DNA of 64,000 nucleotides from Lepas anatifera. Lineage: Eukaryota; Arthropoda; Thecostraca; Lepadidae. Shown here piece after piece: positions 12,048-48,403 of the stretch; the stretch's first letter is position 1, and every line of letters starts with the position of its first letter. The notes under the pieces were generated by a model. That model worked only from the letters and a program-made list of their open reading frames with translations, did not search any database and had not been told where the DNA came from. A program made the translations under genes and the position numbers. The stretch covers positions 1 to 64,000 of the forward strand of contig JAOTON010001055.1 in NCBI GenBank assembly GCA_034440635.1, written 5' to 3'.

Positions 12048-12282
12048 TCGACACGAGTGCCTGAGTTCCGTGGGCTTCTCGGTATTCGAGAACTATACAT
12101 CTCCCTAGGAACTCATTTGGCCCACACACACCCTAGGAACAGGCAGCTCACTCGGTTAACGAGGGCCTCCGCTTCTCTCAGACGCTTCGATCTGAGAAAG
12201 ACTGACAGAAGACTCAGTCTGGAAAGAGCGCGTCAGAGACCAGAGCCAACAGGCCGATAAGGCCTTGCAAAATCTGTGATAT

Positions 12283-12570
12283 TTAGGTATAGGTATGATT
12301 AGGGTCTACCAGATCCTATGGGGCTCCATGGACCTAGATGCCGCAGTATTCTTCAACTTGGACAACCGTTCAAGAACGAGGGGTCATACGTGCAAATTGG
12401 TGAAACCCTGTGCAGTTTCCCGAGTGCGACAAATTGCTTTTGCGGTTGGGGTGATAAATTATTTGAATGCTCTGCCCAAATACGTGGTTCATGCCCCTCT
12501 TCAAGCACATTTAAATCTAGGCGCGACGTGCATTGAGCCAGCCTGATGTATACAATTCCGGATACAGACT
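12283..12570 (+). pseudogene. LINE copy 3, 3' terminal fragment
   Basis: A fragment reading MIRVYQILWGSMDLDA, then CAVSRVRQIAFAVGV and NALPKYVVHAPL, matches the C-terminal end of copies 1 and 2. Just upstream, TATTTAGGTATAGGTAT looks like the 3' short-repeat tail of copy 2. Confidence 0.65.
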
Positions 12571-13550
12571 AAGGCAGGAGCTAGTACAGTGGAAATAGTA
12601 GCATTAGCATTTTAGTATCTATTCAGGTGCTATACGGCCAATAACTATTTCATTTTGCACTTCATAGATGTCTTCTTTCCTGTTATTGACGTGAATTTTA
12701 TGACTCTGTGGATGCTGTTTCCTCTCTTAATGTTTTATGCTTTGCGTTGTAGATATACAACATTTAAACTGCGCCCTCATAGGGCAGCCATGCTTTCTAT
12801 TCCGGATTAAGGGGTTACCTACTCCTGCCGCATCTCTGATTCCGCCTCTGATGTGTGCCCGTTTATGTTTGAGTGTTGTATCTTACCTCCTGTGTCAGTT
12901 AAGATCAAGGCATCTGTATCCTTCCCTGAACGTGCTCTCATCTTGAAGTGCAAGTTATGGTATTGTTCGTGGATGTGCCCTTATTCGTGTGCCCTTGCCA
13001 TTTGTATCTACTTCTTGCAATAGATTGGTACCATACACGTTTATTATTATGCTGAGGTGTGAGGTGGTCCCACTAAAACGCACAAGGCCCTGTGAAACAT
13101 ATATGCAGCTTTGAGATCTCCCTCAATTTTAGAACATCCAGTATTGAAAACCCAAGTATCATATTTATGTTTCACCGTTGGATATTAAGCTCTTTTTTCT
13201 TAAAGATTTAACTGTGATGTTATCCATCTCTTAGCTCGGCATTTTCTTACATAAGTGGTAGGTTAGGATATGTTGCGGAGACATTTCCCCTATGTTTCCA
13301 GTACACCAAGACGTAACAGCTTGCGTGCAATCGTTTGTGGAATCGTTTTATGTCGATATGTTGGGTGCAATAAAATTGACTAAGTAAGTTAAGTGGAGTG
13401 GTGATAGGGTTATTAGTATTTGTATCCTGCCTCACTTTTTCTGTTTGGTCGTAACTGGCCTGACAAGGACTTAGTGTGTATGCTGTCAATTTTTCGTTTT
13501 TCTTCGTCTTACCATCGGTCGTTTGAGCAGATTCGTTGTTTCAGGTAAAT
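12571..13550. other. Upstream region of the BRPF gene; nothing clear
   Basis: No exon is recognised. The BRPF start codon at 13552 is preceded by a TTGTTTCAG acceptor-like sequence at about 13535-13543, so a 5'-untranslated exon probably lies upstream and its position cannot be given. No TATA box or CpG-rich promoter is evident. Confidence 0.4.
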
Positions 13551-13551
13551 A

Positions 13552-37665
<24,114 letters not shown>

Positions 37666-37989
37666 ACTGTGCTCTGCGGACATGGCTTCTGCGACGGAAG
37701 GGAAGGTCACGAGCTGCACACTGCGTGAACGCTTGTACTGCGGCATTGTAGTAAACGGATGTCATAGAGATATCCCGGCTGTGGGGAGACCCAATGTATG
37801 TATTCCGAGTACCTATCTTGGGAGACTTCAGTTATAAGGTGCAGATGGCGGTTCTGTAAAGACTGCGGAGAGCGGGCGATGTCGCTGCAAGGTGGCCAGC
37901 GCGAGTGCTCTGTCGCACCTGACGTCGCGATGCTGTGGCGCTCAGATCTCTGTTGGAAATGTAAGACAGGAAACGGTTGTGCGCAGTAG

Positions 37990-38110
37990 GTGTATGTGTG
38001 AGCGCCTCCCAGAGAGTGGAGGAGCGGTGCGTGTGTGTGTGAACGCCTCCCAGAGAGTGGAGGAGCTGTGCGTTTACGTGTGAACGTCTCCCAGAGACGG
38101 CAGGAGATTG
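37990..38110. repeat. About 45-bp repeat, 3 copies, downstream of BRPF
   Basis: GTGAGCGCCTCCCAGAGAGT, GTGAACGCCTCCCAGAGAGT and GTGAACGTCTCCCAGAGACG recur, linked by GGAGGAGCGGTGCGTG. Probably in the 3' UTR or just downstream. Confidence 0.75.
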
Positions 38111-41100
38111 GGTGTATTGCTGTGTTCGGGGGAGGAGTGGATGTCACGTCAGGCGCACTGTCCTGCGTGGCTGTCAAGAGGGCCGGATATCACAACTTGT
38201 GAGGCGGCGCAGGACTCAGTGGCATATCCGGAGCGGCTGTATGGTAGACGTCTGTCGCTGTGGAGGGGAAATGTCCTTAAGGCAACACGGTATACCACGG
38301 AGGTGACGTTTTTAATTCGAATCCTCTTGGACTCGTTTTTAAACGATGTCTCTTCGCCATAATCTCCTCTACCTGCAAACAAAATGTGAATGGATATACC
38401 GAGTAAGTCTAGTTTGGCGAAGAAAAGTTGATAAACGGCCCAACTGACTGAAGTCGCCGTCGGCTATGTGTTTGAGGCATTTTTGCATATTGAGGGCCTT
38501 GATTGAGCACACATTGTGAAAATATTCCATCGTTTAAAAGCTTACAGTGAGGATAGGGTGAAAGGAAATATGGCACCCTCACGGGATATTATGGCACCTT
38601 CATGATCTATGAACTGAGCTGTTAATCGGGTAGAGCATGCCGAAGAAAAACCCGATTTCATATTTCAAGAGCTTACGTTTTACCTAGCAGCAATGTTTCT
38701 TAAACGTATTTCTTTTTGAACGCGTCAGTTCAAATCCTATTCTTAAGGTGCCACATTTCCTTAAAGGTAATTGAGCTACCTCTCATCCATGCCGGGGGCC
38801 GTCATTCCATCAAAAGAAGCTGTGAAAATTATGGGAACATGTGTGGTTTTGTATAAGTGCTTTTCGTGGGAACGGCGACCGCGCTTCTCTAGCTCCCACG
38901 CCCTCCCAGGAATAATGTTCCACCGCCCAGGCCTGTGCTCCTCTGTACAGTATTCTTACAGTTCGAACTGGACGGTGGACGCATGTGCCGTTGACTGCGG
39001 GGAGACGCCCTAATTTTTCACATGAGAATGTCAGATGGATCGGTGGTAATCATGTGCTCTAGATTCCGAGTCGTGGGTAGCGGGGGGAGGGGGGTCGAAG
39101 TGTAAGCTACTGCCGTGCTCTGACGGGCATTCAAGTCTGAAACCAGAACCGTTCCATTGGGCTAAGCTAGGCTTGCAACCTGTCTCGTTGTAAGAACCCA
39201 GTGACTTGTACAAATGAGAAGCCATGTGGCCCCATGCTTGAGTAGGGCGCCGCTATGTGGTCAGGAAAGTAGAAACTGCAGCTAGGAGTTAGTGCTTACG
39301 GCATACAACATCGTATCAGAAATCAAGCTAGAGCGGATGTACCTGCGTGATTAGTTTGGTCCTCATCATGGTTGTTCGTACCTACGTGATTAGTTTAGTC
39401 CTCATCGGCTTTTTCATTGGTAGTGTGAGGTGTTCGCAGTAATGAGTTGCTGCCCAGCCAATACATAGACACATCGTATTTAGCGCCTGTGGGGACGCCG
39501 GGGCAGGCCATTACATGGCACTGCTACGGTTAGCAATGTATTATCGTTGCAGTCTGGCGGATTTTTCATAGATAGAAGAAATATGACAGTATGTTCTTTT
39601 TGCAATTTAGTTCCCGGCTGAAGAAAACACATGAGAAAGTTCAAGCGCCCTTATATCAATATTCGGAAGCAGATTCGAGCTTAGTTCGATTCAGAGTGCT
39701 GTCTTCGTTTTTTCCATCTCCCCTCAGACCACACCCGTAATTCAATATTTGAGTCGTAATCTTCTAATGGACAAGGAATTCCCCAAAAGGTAGCGAGTTA
39801 CGTGAATATGCTCATATCTAAAACAATGGCATAATAAATAAAACCAGCCAGCAATCGAACTCACGTGAAATGTAAGAGGTCTCGGCGACCCCGCCGGCGT
39901 GTAAATGCAGGTGAAGACGTCAGACCAGGCGGCTGGGCTGCCGGTGAACTTCAGCGGGCTTGAAAAGGTCGTCTAAGCCAGAAATGAGCTTTCTTAAAAG
40001 GGTCATGTAAGGAGCCGTCCTCGTCACTGAGAACCGTGGGACTGAAGGCCAGAGCAGTCGTGCGCCGTGCTGACTCCGCTAAATGAGAACGTGTTTCCCG
40101 CCGGTGGCCTGCTGGCTTTGTACCGGCGATGGAGAGCGGTCTAGTTTTAATAGGGATCTAAATGCCGGAAGGACCATGAGAATTCCTTGCCGCTCTCAAA
40201 CACGTCGCCTGGTGACCACCTCGGGCAGGACTGATCCCTCGGCCCGATCAAAACGGCGCAGCGGTAAACGGACATCCTGCCGTGACACCTTTTCGTACTA
40301 CGGTGGTCCTGATAAGATCACCGGGCAAGCTAAAATTAAATTGAGTGGTCATTTGACAGCAGCCATGATTCTTGGTTGTATGTTGGTGTTGCATATTTCG
40401 GTGTAGGTATAGGGAGAAAAATATCCGTTTATCACAAGTGTTATATGTAAGGATTTCCTACTGGGCAGTCTCAGGAGCAGTTATATTCGAATTAGAGATC
40501 GCGCTCGCTTGACGAACTGCTTTATCTCTGTGGCAACCGACAGATGGACGCTTTCTTCATCAAATATTCTTATATTAAATACAAACAACGAGTAAGCTCA
40601 ACAACAATGCAGATACGTGAAAAAACAGCATGACACAGTTAATACCATATTCAGACGACGTCTCGGAAAAAGGACAGAAGCTGGACGTTACAGCACGGCG
40701 GCACCGCGAACGGCACATTCGCCTAGTCGATAACAAATTCCATGAGTGCGTCACAACCATTTCTATTTCTGATCTCGCGAACGTTAGCAACACTGGAGAG
40801 TTTTCATTGAACATCAGTCTGATTGATTTGTAAGGTCTTCCTTCGCCGTAAGCCTCACTGCACCCGAGTTGGAGTGCGTCTTTGAAATATCATGGAGTAA
40901 TTCGAGCTTAGTTATAATTTGCTCGAAACGTTAGAATGATTGAGGAGCCGACCAAGTGACTACAATGTGAGTGTGTGGCTGAAACTCTCAGACTCCACGA
41001 GATGTAAAATCCATTATGCGTGCCGACTGATCAGCTGAGAGCTCATCAACCAGACTTATTGTCTTTGAGTCATGCAGAAATATAGGAAGACGTCCTCCGC

Positions 41101-41267
41101 CACAGAAGGGCAGCATCAGCATTAGCCAACGGCGACGTTAGGAACTGCTGGTTCTTCATGGGTCGGCGACGAGGTGTTAAGAACACTGGAGACCGGGGCG
41201 GCCCGGGGAAGGTTCTGCTGCGCAGTATTTCTGGCCTGATGACTTCAACCTGGCAGGCCTGCGGGGC
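38111..41267. other. Intergenic, no gene recognised
   Basis: Low-complexity-free, AT-rich sequence. A plus frame at 40630-40833 has ordinary composition but lacks splice or homology support, so it is not called. An AATAAATAAA at about 39833 is the nearest clear polyadenylation-like signal downstream of BRPF. Confidence 0.35.
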
Positions 41268-41331
41268 TCAGCTGGCGTGATGTGGTCTCCCGATGACGTC
41301 ATGTGAGCTGGGGCGACCAGACAAGACCTTG
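41268..41331 (-). CDS. Unrecognised gene, possible last exon
   Basis: The acceptor GCTGCTCACCCACAG has a pyrimidine tract and restores phase; the frame reads KVLSGRPSSHDVIGRPHHAS then TGA. The short tail has no recognisable feature, so this exon is a phase-based guess. Confidence 0.4.
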
Positions 41332-42709
41332 CTGTGGGTGAGCAGCGGGGGTCTTCGGCCGCGGGTCGCGTGGTCAACACGTGGGAGCGGTGGTACCTGC
41401 CGAATACGTCGGTGGAACAGTGACGACATCGCAAGCAACAGCGAAGTTAAAGCGATCCATGAACACCATTACGATCTGTAACGCCGAAACCCAGCGTATT
41501 GGCACCAGACCAGCCGCTCCCGGCCTGACAGCAGTCTCTCAGAGCAGACGCGGGAGGTGGAGCTCTGCCTACCTGGAAGCCTGCAGGCGACAGCTGACGA
41601 TGATCCAGTCAGCGCTCAGCTGGCGCAGCTGCCGGGTGTCCCAGCTGTCGCAGACGGGCCAACGCAACAGCTGCGACAGCTGCTGCCGCAGCCGACGCAG
41701 CTCCCCAACAAACAGGTGCCAGTTGTCCTGAAGCCGAGCGTGCGAGGAGAGGAGACATTTCACACGGGCAGCAAGCTCTGTGCCGTCGTGATTGCTGAGA
41801 GCGAATGGCTCAATTTAGGCCGATATTTGACCTCAAGGCAGCCGACAACTACGTGTATGGAAAGGAAAATTAAGTATTGTATTATCGATGAAGTGATACG
41901 CTTTGGACATGAAATGAATAAATCAAGCAACAGGTTTCCCTGGTGAAGACAGTGGAAGAGCAATGAGATATACGAATAACTTCAATTTATTGAAGGTTGT
42001 TGGAAGATAGCTATGAATGAAAAAGAAAACGATGGGCAAAAACATTTAACCTAGATGACACAGGATACGGTAGCAATTAGCATTTTTATTATTATAATGA
42101 CCTAAAGGATATAAAAAATTAGCACGTGACTCAAGTCACCGTGCGTAAAGAGGCGGCAGATTTTGATGCGACCGCGACCGTGGGCGTCGGCGGGAGCGTC
42201 CAGGGTGCTGACGCGGCGGTACCCGCACCTGACAGAGCCTGTGCCGCAGCAGGGCGTCACGGGCCCGCTGCAGTCGCGTCCACTCTGTCAGCAGCCAGGC
42301 CGGCACGTCGTCCTCCGCGGCCAGCACCAGCTCCAGCTGCGCCAGCAGCGTCACCCGCCGCGCCTCCAGCCACTCGTGCTGGTCCTCCAGAGACATCGGC
42401 GCCTCCTGCCGGCACAGCCAGCTCAGCCGCAGCCGCCTGGCGGCACAGGCAGCAACTACAGCCCCGGGGCAGGGAAACTGTAATGGGGGATGCACAGGTG
42501 CAAGAGCTTTTCTGACGGCCCCCATAACAATTGCATGCAATTTAAATGCAGGGTCCTCATTGAATCCGAGAAAAGCCTACCTGAGCGAAGGCGTGTTTGG
42601 GCGTTTTGAGGTCGAACACGAAGGCCTCGTACTCGCCAGCGTCCCAGCTATCGTCCATAGTGCAGGAGACTCCGGGGACAACCTCTGCAACCGGACTCCA
42701 ATCGGACAT
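41268..42709 (-). CDS. Unrecognised minus-strand gene, 3-4 exons, about 200 residues
   Basis: Four minus-strand exons join in phase: 42709-42581 (ATG, 43 codons), 42477-42229 (83 codons), 41727-41573, and probably 41331-41268 (stop). All splice sites are GT-AG. The start MSDWSPVAEVVPGVSCTMDD has no upstream exon requirement. The protein is rich in Leu, Arg, Trp and Gln and reads as largely helical. I do not recognise the family. It lies between BRPF and the phospholipase and opposes both. Exons 1-3 are well supported by frame and codon character; exon 4 is tentative. Confidence 0.65.
41573..41727 (-). CDS. Unrecognised gene, exon 3 (helical)
   Basis: From acceptor GGCTTCAG the frame reads DNWHLFVGELRRLRQQLSQL, then LRWPVCDSWDTRQLRQLSAD and WIIVSCRLQAS. 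The donor is TTCCAG|GTAGGC. Conserved-looking Trp residues and Leu/Arg heptads suggest a folded helical bundle. Confidence 0.7.
42229..42477 (-). CDS. Unrecognised gene, exon 2 (helical)
   Basis: From acceptor CCCCCATTACAG the frame reads FPCPGAVVAACAARRLRLSW, then SLEDQHEWLEARRVTLLAQL, ELVLAAEDDVPAWLLTEWTR and LQRARDALLRHRLCQ, with donor TGTCAG|GTGCGG. 249 nt, phase 0. It looks amphipathic and helical. An internal acceptor at 42437 would break phase. Confidence 0.7.
42581..42709 (-). CDS. Unrecognised gene, exon 1
   Basis: Reads MSDWSPVAEVVPGVSCTMDD, then SWDAGEYEAFVFDLKTPKHA and FAQ, ending GCTCAG|GTAGGC. 43 codons, phase 0. The ATG directly follows GGTGATTTAG, so an intron may end just before it. 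Confidence 0.7.
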
Positions 42710-42719
42710 CTAAATCACC

Positions 42720-43518
42720 AGTCGGGCCAACCTGTTGCAAGGGAAACATCGGACAAGTCACGGGGAGGGAAACCTCCCTTATCGTATACTAGTTACCGGC
42801 ACTCACCGTTTACCTGACAAAAACACATTACATTTCCCGCTGCTCAATTCGTTTTACATGGTTATCGTAAAAACTGATTGAACTATGCGAAATGCTTAAG
42901 ATATTTTTGGCAAAAGCTTTTAGTGTTTTCGTTTTATCTAAGTTTTTCATGCTTCAAAATACGATTGTATATCTTTAATTCTGCATTAAATATACATAAA
43001 ATGTACTGCAATGAACTCTTGAATTATTCGAGAGGAATGACCAGCTAAAGTATAAACCAATAAATAAGCCGAGGCGTACCACAAACGTGCCCTTAGAGCG
43101 ATTGAACGTAGCACTGCATACCAGCCTGCTGGGAGGGGAGCCCTGGGATTTCTTAAAAACGATTCGGTAATTTCGGAGCGAAACTCGAGTCAAGGGTGAA
43201 CAGTGACTTAAATGTAAGACTAATGTTTTCCAGATATGTGCTGGATAGGTGTATAAAATGGCATGCTCCCTGATAAGATCAGAGAGGAGGAAGGAAATAA
43301 CGTGGCCTTGATTGCATAGAAGGACCCAAACAAGAAGAGCGAGAACCAGTGGCGGCGCTTGAACATTATGACAGCCTAGGCACGATTGGTTTAGAGGTGG
43401 GGACGTCGCCCAGGCTTTTTACCTGATAGTGGACAGGGGCGGATGCAGCAGGTCGACCGGAGAGGGGGCAAGCTCAAGTCGATGAGCAAAAAGAATATTT
43501 ATGCTTAAATGTTGAATA

Positions 43519-43530
<12 letters not shown>
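42720..43530. other. Intergenic, nothing recognised
   Basis: AT-rich DNA upstream of the minus-strand gene. No promoter motif can be named. Confidence 0.35.

Positions 43531-43589
<59 letters not shown>
43527..43589. repeat. (TA)n(TG)n compound microsatellite
   Basis: About 16 TA then about 14 GT dinucleotides. Confidence 0.95.
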
Positions 43590-43590
<1 letters not shown>

Positions 43591-43759
43591 CAAAAAAACG
43601 TCGGGGATTGTGGAAACGGTTATACAGTAGTAAATAAAGGCCCAAGACAAAATTCAAGAAGGATAGGTAGTAAGCCGGGAGGGACAACGTACTCACGAGA
43701 GCTTCCCATTTCAAAGACGACTTCGGCACTTCATTTTTATGACATCCAATTTCTCGCTG

Positions 43760-45300
43760 TATGATCGAACGGATTTTTAAAATTTAATCCACCAGATTTT
43801 GTGCCATGACTCACGATCTTCATAAGGGTTTCCCAAATTAAATATCTTGCTAATAATTGCCAAACAACTGTACCGCACTAGAGAAGCAAAGTAGAGAAGG
43901 CTAGAAATCCGCGAATACAACAGTCAATAAATGAATCCGCTGTAATCAAGGTCCTAAGACGCGGCATCGCACGTTCTAGCACTTCAGGCCAGCCTAGGTT
44001 GCTGATTTTACGAGCCAGTACTCGCATCCGAATGAATGAGGTATTAGAGATGTCAATCAAAAAGCACACGTTAGGTTTGCCACGGTCTTAGGCAGATTCA
44101 GCAGATTCGCGTAGATATCACATGTGTTGACGGTAAAAGCTGCGAGCTAGGATTGTCAGAGATGCAAATTATTGACTCTTTGACCCAGAGATCCAAAGAA
44201 GGAATATTTTCTGCCACTTAAACATTTTATACAGGGCCAAGAAATCCGACCGATGTCTGGCATTGCTCATGTCCATAGGAGGGCCATGGAAAAAATACCG
44301 CCTCGTGTCCACTGGGAGATGTATGCTTATTTTGTGGACAGTTTGTTCGTATTGCAAGGATTTAGGAAGGACAAAGGGATGCGTGATAGCCTAGACACTG
44401 AAGCGCCCTTAAAGCCAAAACACACATATTGCAAGGATTTGAGTTCGATGTAACGGAACACTTCCACTGGTGATGCGTTTAAATATTTAAGAAGGGAACC
44501 GGTATTTTAAGAAGGATCGGGTCAAGGTTCATTAAAGCGAAACGTATCATTTTGTAATTTTTTATTCAAAATCTTAAGTTATTCCTACGACGTTTTTGAA
44601 GTCTCCAATACGATTATAGATTCACGGCTATCGGAGTCACCGTCCTCGACACATTATCTAGCTGACGTTATCAGAATTGGGGTGGTAATATTTTGTAATT
44701 AATACGTACTTGGTCATGGCAAATAAGTCCTCATCTAAGCTAAAATGTCATGGAAACCACCATCGCTGCACTGTGATCCGCAGTCCTATCCTGATCGTCT
44801 CTCGCCCATGGAAGCTAAGTCATAACGATGTAAAAAATACGGGTGTATGGTTGCGACGTATTAGTATGTGCCCGCTATTGAGACCCATTGTTTTGCACTG
44901 AACCCCAGAAGCTCAACCAAAATACACTTAAAGAAGACAGAAGAAGAATATTAAACATATCATGAATCATATGGCATGAAAAGATGCTTTTCTGTGATAG
45001 CAAGGGCTGAGAGATAAGAGGGTGTCATCAACGTAAGTATCACCTGCAAGCTACGAGAACAGCGATCGCGTATCATTCAGAAAAAACATCGCACTTCAAG
45101 AGTTACCGATACAGTGACCTGGAGTGCTTTCCGACCACCGATCGCCGAAAATGGGGAGAGACCATCGCTGAATCTCACCTGCAGCAGTCACCACTCCCGG
45201 CTGTGTACCGCCTGCGCAGAGAGCGATCTCCTGCTGGAGCTGCGCCTCCCCCACCCCCACGACCGAGCCCGCCCCGGCACTGCCGCTGACTGGCTGAACC
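43760..45300. other. Intergenic, nothing recognised
   Basis: AT-rich sequence with short scattered frames. No array, RNA gene or supported exon. Confidence 0.35.
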
Positions 45301-45303
45301 TGT

Positions 45304-45639
45304 GGCGAACCCATTGGCGGACGCAGGGGGGGCATTCAGGCCATGGCCCCCCAGAGAGCCGGAGGGGGCAAACTATATTTTGCCCCCCAAACGCCGGAGA
45401 AAATTTTTGAAAAAGGTATTTACACTAGGTCTGTAGAGCAAAAAATATCCGCTCCCACCCCCCACCCCCGAGAGCGATCATGTACTTGGAGAGGTAGCTT
45501 ATACTTCGTCTGTCGAAAGCACTGAAAAATGGGGTTTACACTAGGTCTGTAGAGCAAAAAAATATTCGCTCCCCCCGGAGGAGAGGCAGACATGGGTTTG
45601 CCCCCAAAACTCGAGTCTGCGTCCGCCCTTGGGCGAACC
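45304..45639. mobile_element. hAT-type MITE with perfect 8-bp target duplication
   Basis: GGCGAACC at 45304-45311 and 45632-45639 flanks an element of 320 bp beginning CATTGGCGGACGCAGGGGGG and ending TCTGCGTCCGCCCTTG. The ends are inverted repeats. Eight-base duplications and CA(G)TGGCGG ends are the hallmark of hAT elements. A GGTATTTACACTAGGTCTGT/GGTTTACACTAGGTCTGT pair repeats inside. No transposase. Confidence 0.88.
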
Positions 45640-45959
45640 CCGCCGCGGGCGTCCGACCGGAGGCGAGGGCATGCTGGCACATCAGAGAGAGCTAGAGCCC
45701 ACTGGCGGGTAGAGAGGGAATAGGGAGATCAAGAGGGTCACGGACTCCTTATAAGGACTATCAAAGGGGCCTTTTCCCTCACCACTGATAAAGCGAACAT
45801 GAGCTAACAACTGTGACAATATATAAAGGACAAAACGGTATCATCTCCATCGGTCCGGTATCAGCCGAATTAAGTATAAAGAAAAAAACTGTTTTCTTGT
45901 CCACTGAGCGAGTTTGCACGTCGTATGCCACCTCTCCTCCCCCAGCCAGCAGTGCTTAA

Positions 45960-46195
45960 CATAGGCGGATCTATGGGGAAGAGGGCTCTTGTTCCTTTCG
46001 ATCGACCCTCGGTGACCCCAGAAAGTTCGATGTTGCTCCCTAAATGTCGCTTCCCTTCCCCTTGGCTACCCCAGGGTGTGAGTATCGGTGTCCCCACAAT
46101 AGGATTTGGCGCCCACCTGACAGATTTTGCCGTCCAAAAGTGGCGCCCCCAGTCCGAATGGTACACCCTGATCGGCGGTCTTGGATCCGACTATG
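45960..46195. mobile_element. CATAGGCGGATC-family MITE
   Basis: Left end CATAGGCGGATCTATGG at 45960 and right end CTTGGATCCGACTATG at 46195 are inverted repeats bracketing 236 bp. The flanks GTGCTTAA and GTGTTTTC match only partly, so the duplication has decayed. Confidence 0.6.
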
Positions 46196-46857
46196 GTGTT
46201 TTCCATCGAGGGAACTGACGGGCTCAACAACCCTCCTGCTTGCCAGAATATAGGCCCGATGTTTGACCTATGACCGATATTGACTATATTGATATGTCAC
46301 TGGTCCCCTCCCCCTTCCATCTGTCAGGGGCTCAGCTCCCAGAGTCGATCCAGTCAGCGATGCCCGATGGTATCCGCACAAATATTCGCATCGCATCTAT
46401 TCGTTAGCAGGTGTTCGTAAGCAAAAGTTCGCGTGCGCTCGTATTCGAAACTGCTGATTTTAAGGCATGAGCACTTGCAAATATTAGCGCATACGAACAT
46501 CTACTCGTATTCATGCAAATTAGTAATTAGTAAACATGCCCGTCCCTAACCGAAGTCAAGGGGTGCCAAAATTTGGGAAAAAGGCAAAAATCAGTGGTTT
46601 GGAGGCAAATAACTTTCCCCTGGATCCGCCCCTGAGGATGCGGGTATCGGTGCCCCCGCGATAGGATTTAGCACCGACAGATAGGTTCAGGTGCCACCTT
46701 TTCGACTATATGTGCCACTTCCTCATCGAAAAAATCCTGGATCTACCTATGCGCTTTGTAGGTGCCACTAGTAAAGGCATAGGCGTAGGAATGTCCAGAA
46801 TATTGGGGGGGCCAGCGGCCATTTTGAAATCATTTCTTTCCAGTCAACGCCATAGGG

Positions 46858-47245
46858 TTCAGTGGCGGATCCAGGGGGGGCAAAAAGGCAATTGCCCCCA
46901 AACGGAAAAGCTCGGGGCAAAACTATGTTTTTGCCCCCAAAGCGATCGACCTCATTTTTCCCCCGACTCCTATTTAGCTTGTAAGCAAGATTTTGGTGCT
47001 TCAACTCTCAACTTCAAACAGAAATAGAAAAGTTCAGTGTAAATATTGGGGCTTAGATAGGAAAAAATGTATCTTGAGCCCATATTTTTCACCCCGTGAT
47101 GTTTTTTTTTTTTTGCTTTTCGTCCCCAGTTCCCAAAATTCTACCGAAAAGGCATATTGCAGCGCAATCACTGCGCGACGTTTTTTTTTTTGCTTTTCGA
47201 CTTTGGTTTCCCCCTCCCAAACCCAAACCGACCGGCTAGATCCAA
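46858..47245. mobile_element. CAGTGGCGGATCC-family hAT-like element, copy 1
   Basis: Begins CAGTGGCGGATCCAGGGGGG, then GGGCAAAACTATGTTTTTGC, and is colinear with the element at 63029-63468. Its right end stops at ACCGGCTAGATCC without the CGCCACTG terminus. Two ATTTTTT..GCTTTTCG blocks recur inside. Confidence 0.6.
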
Positions 47246-47399
47246 TATTGGGGGAGCCATGGCCCACCTGGCCCACCCCGTTCCTACGCCTATGAGTAAA
47301 GGTATCTTGGGTGCCACTTACCCTGGGAGTGGGTGCCACATTCCGCTCGGCGCCGCGGCGCGGATATATCGATTTCGGAGACTCCTCAGACAAACATAG

Positions 47400-48400
47400 C
47401 AGACAAGGTCACTGCGTCACGCGTAGTGGACTTCATGGGCGAAGCGAAGAATACGGAAGTCTCGAGGTCACGGCTCTGACCAATCAGCAGGCCGCTGAGC
47501 CTGCTCTTGGGCGCCCATTGGCGCTCATGTGTGGCGCGACGAGATTCGAGATGAGGTGGACTGGGGAGGGGAGGATACCACCGAGGGAAAGGCATCACAG
47601 GGCTCTGGTACCAAAGTTACGAAGGCTGGGTTTGTTGTTGTGTTTATTGTTTTTAAGATAATATTGTCAATTTTCATAATGAACTTCAAACAAAGATAAG
47701 TTTTTAAGCCTAATTTTTTGAGACAGAATCAGCAAAAAGTTACAAATACGTTATTTTTGTGGCACAACCTGAGCACAACTCATGATGGCAGCCTTCACCT
47801 GTGAGTTTGTTTTGAGGGTGCGGTAAAGTGGGGATAAAGTGTCTATATTGCTTTGGGTAAAGAGGTGTAGGTGCTTGAGGTGAGATGTCTGTGTGTGGTT
47901 TAAAAACACTGAACTTGAGGCAGGCAAAGGTGTCATGCACATAATACCTTATGAAAAACCTTTAACTAACTGAGTATCTTGCATTTGGCTGAAAAGGGCA
48001 CGAAATCCCAGGAAAAGGGCACTCCTAAAGCATCAAATGACTGGTTACTGGTGGGACTGGGCTGTTCAGGGCCGTTCTGGTTACTGGTGGGACTGGGCTG
48101 TTCAGGGCCGTTCACTGGATTGCACAGAAAACTGCCCACTTGGTACTTCATAGCTTAAAATATGCCCTGGTTGACAGGCTAGGTACGAAATGCATTTTCT
48201 TTTGAAATGTGAATGATAATGCTTTGAGGAATCAGAAACCACAGTGGAAGTGGTGGCATAGACAACAGGGTTAAATTCAGGGCCAGACAAAAGAACAGTT
48301 GATGTAGTTGGCAGGTATTTAAAGTGCCCTGGTTGGTAGGTACCCTTAGTGCATTTCTTGGCCTTCCAATACCAGGCTAGGGGCCGGGAAGTGAAATATT
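47400..48400. other. Intergenic, nothing recognised
   Basis: AT-rich DNA. A 37-bp direct repeat, CTGGTTACTGGTGGGACTGG plus GCTGTTCAGGGCCGTTC, occurs twice at about 48040-48112. Confidence 0.4.
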
Positions 48401-48403
48401 TCA

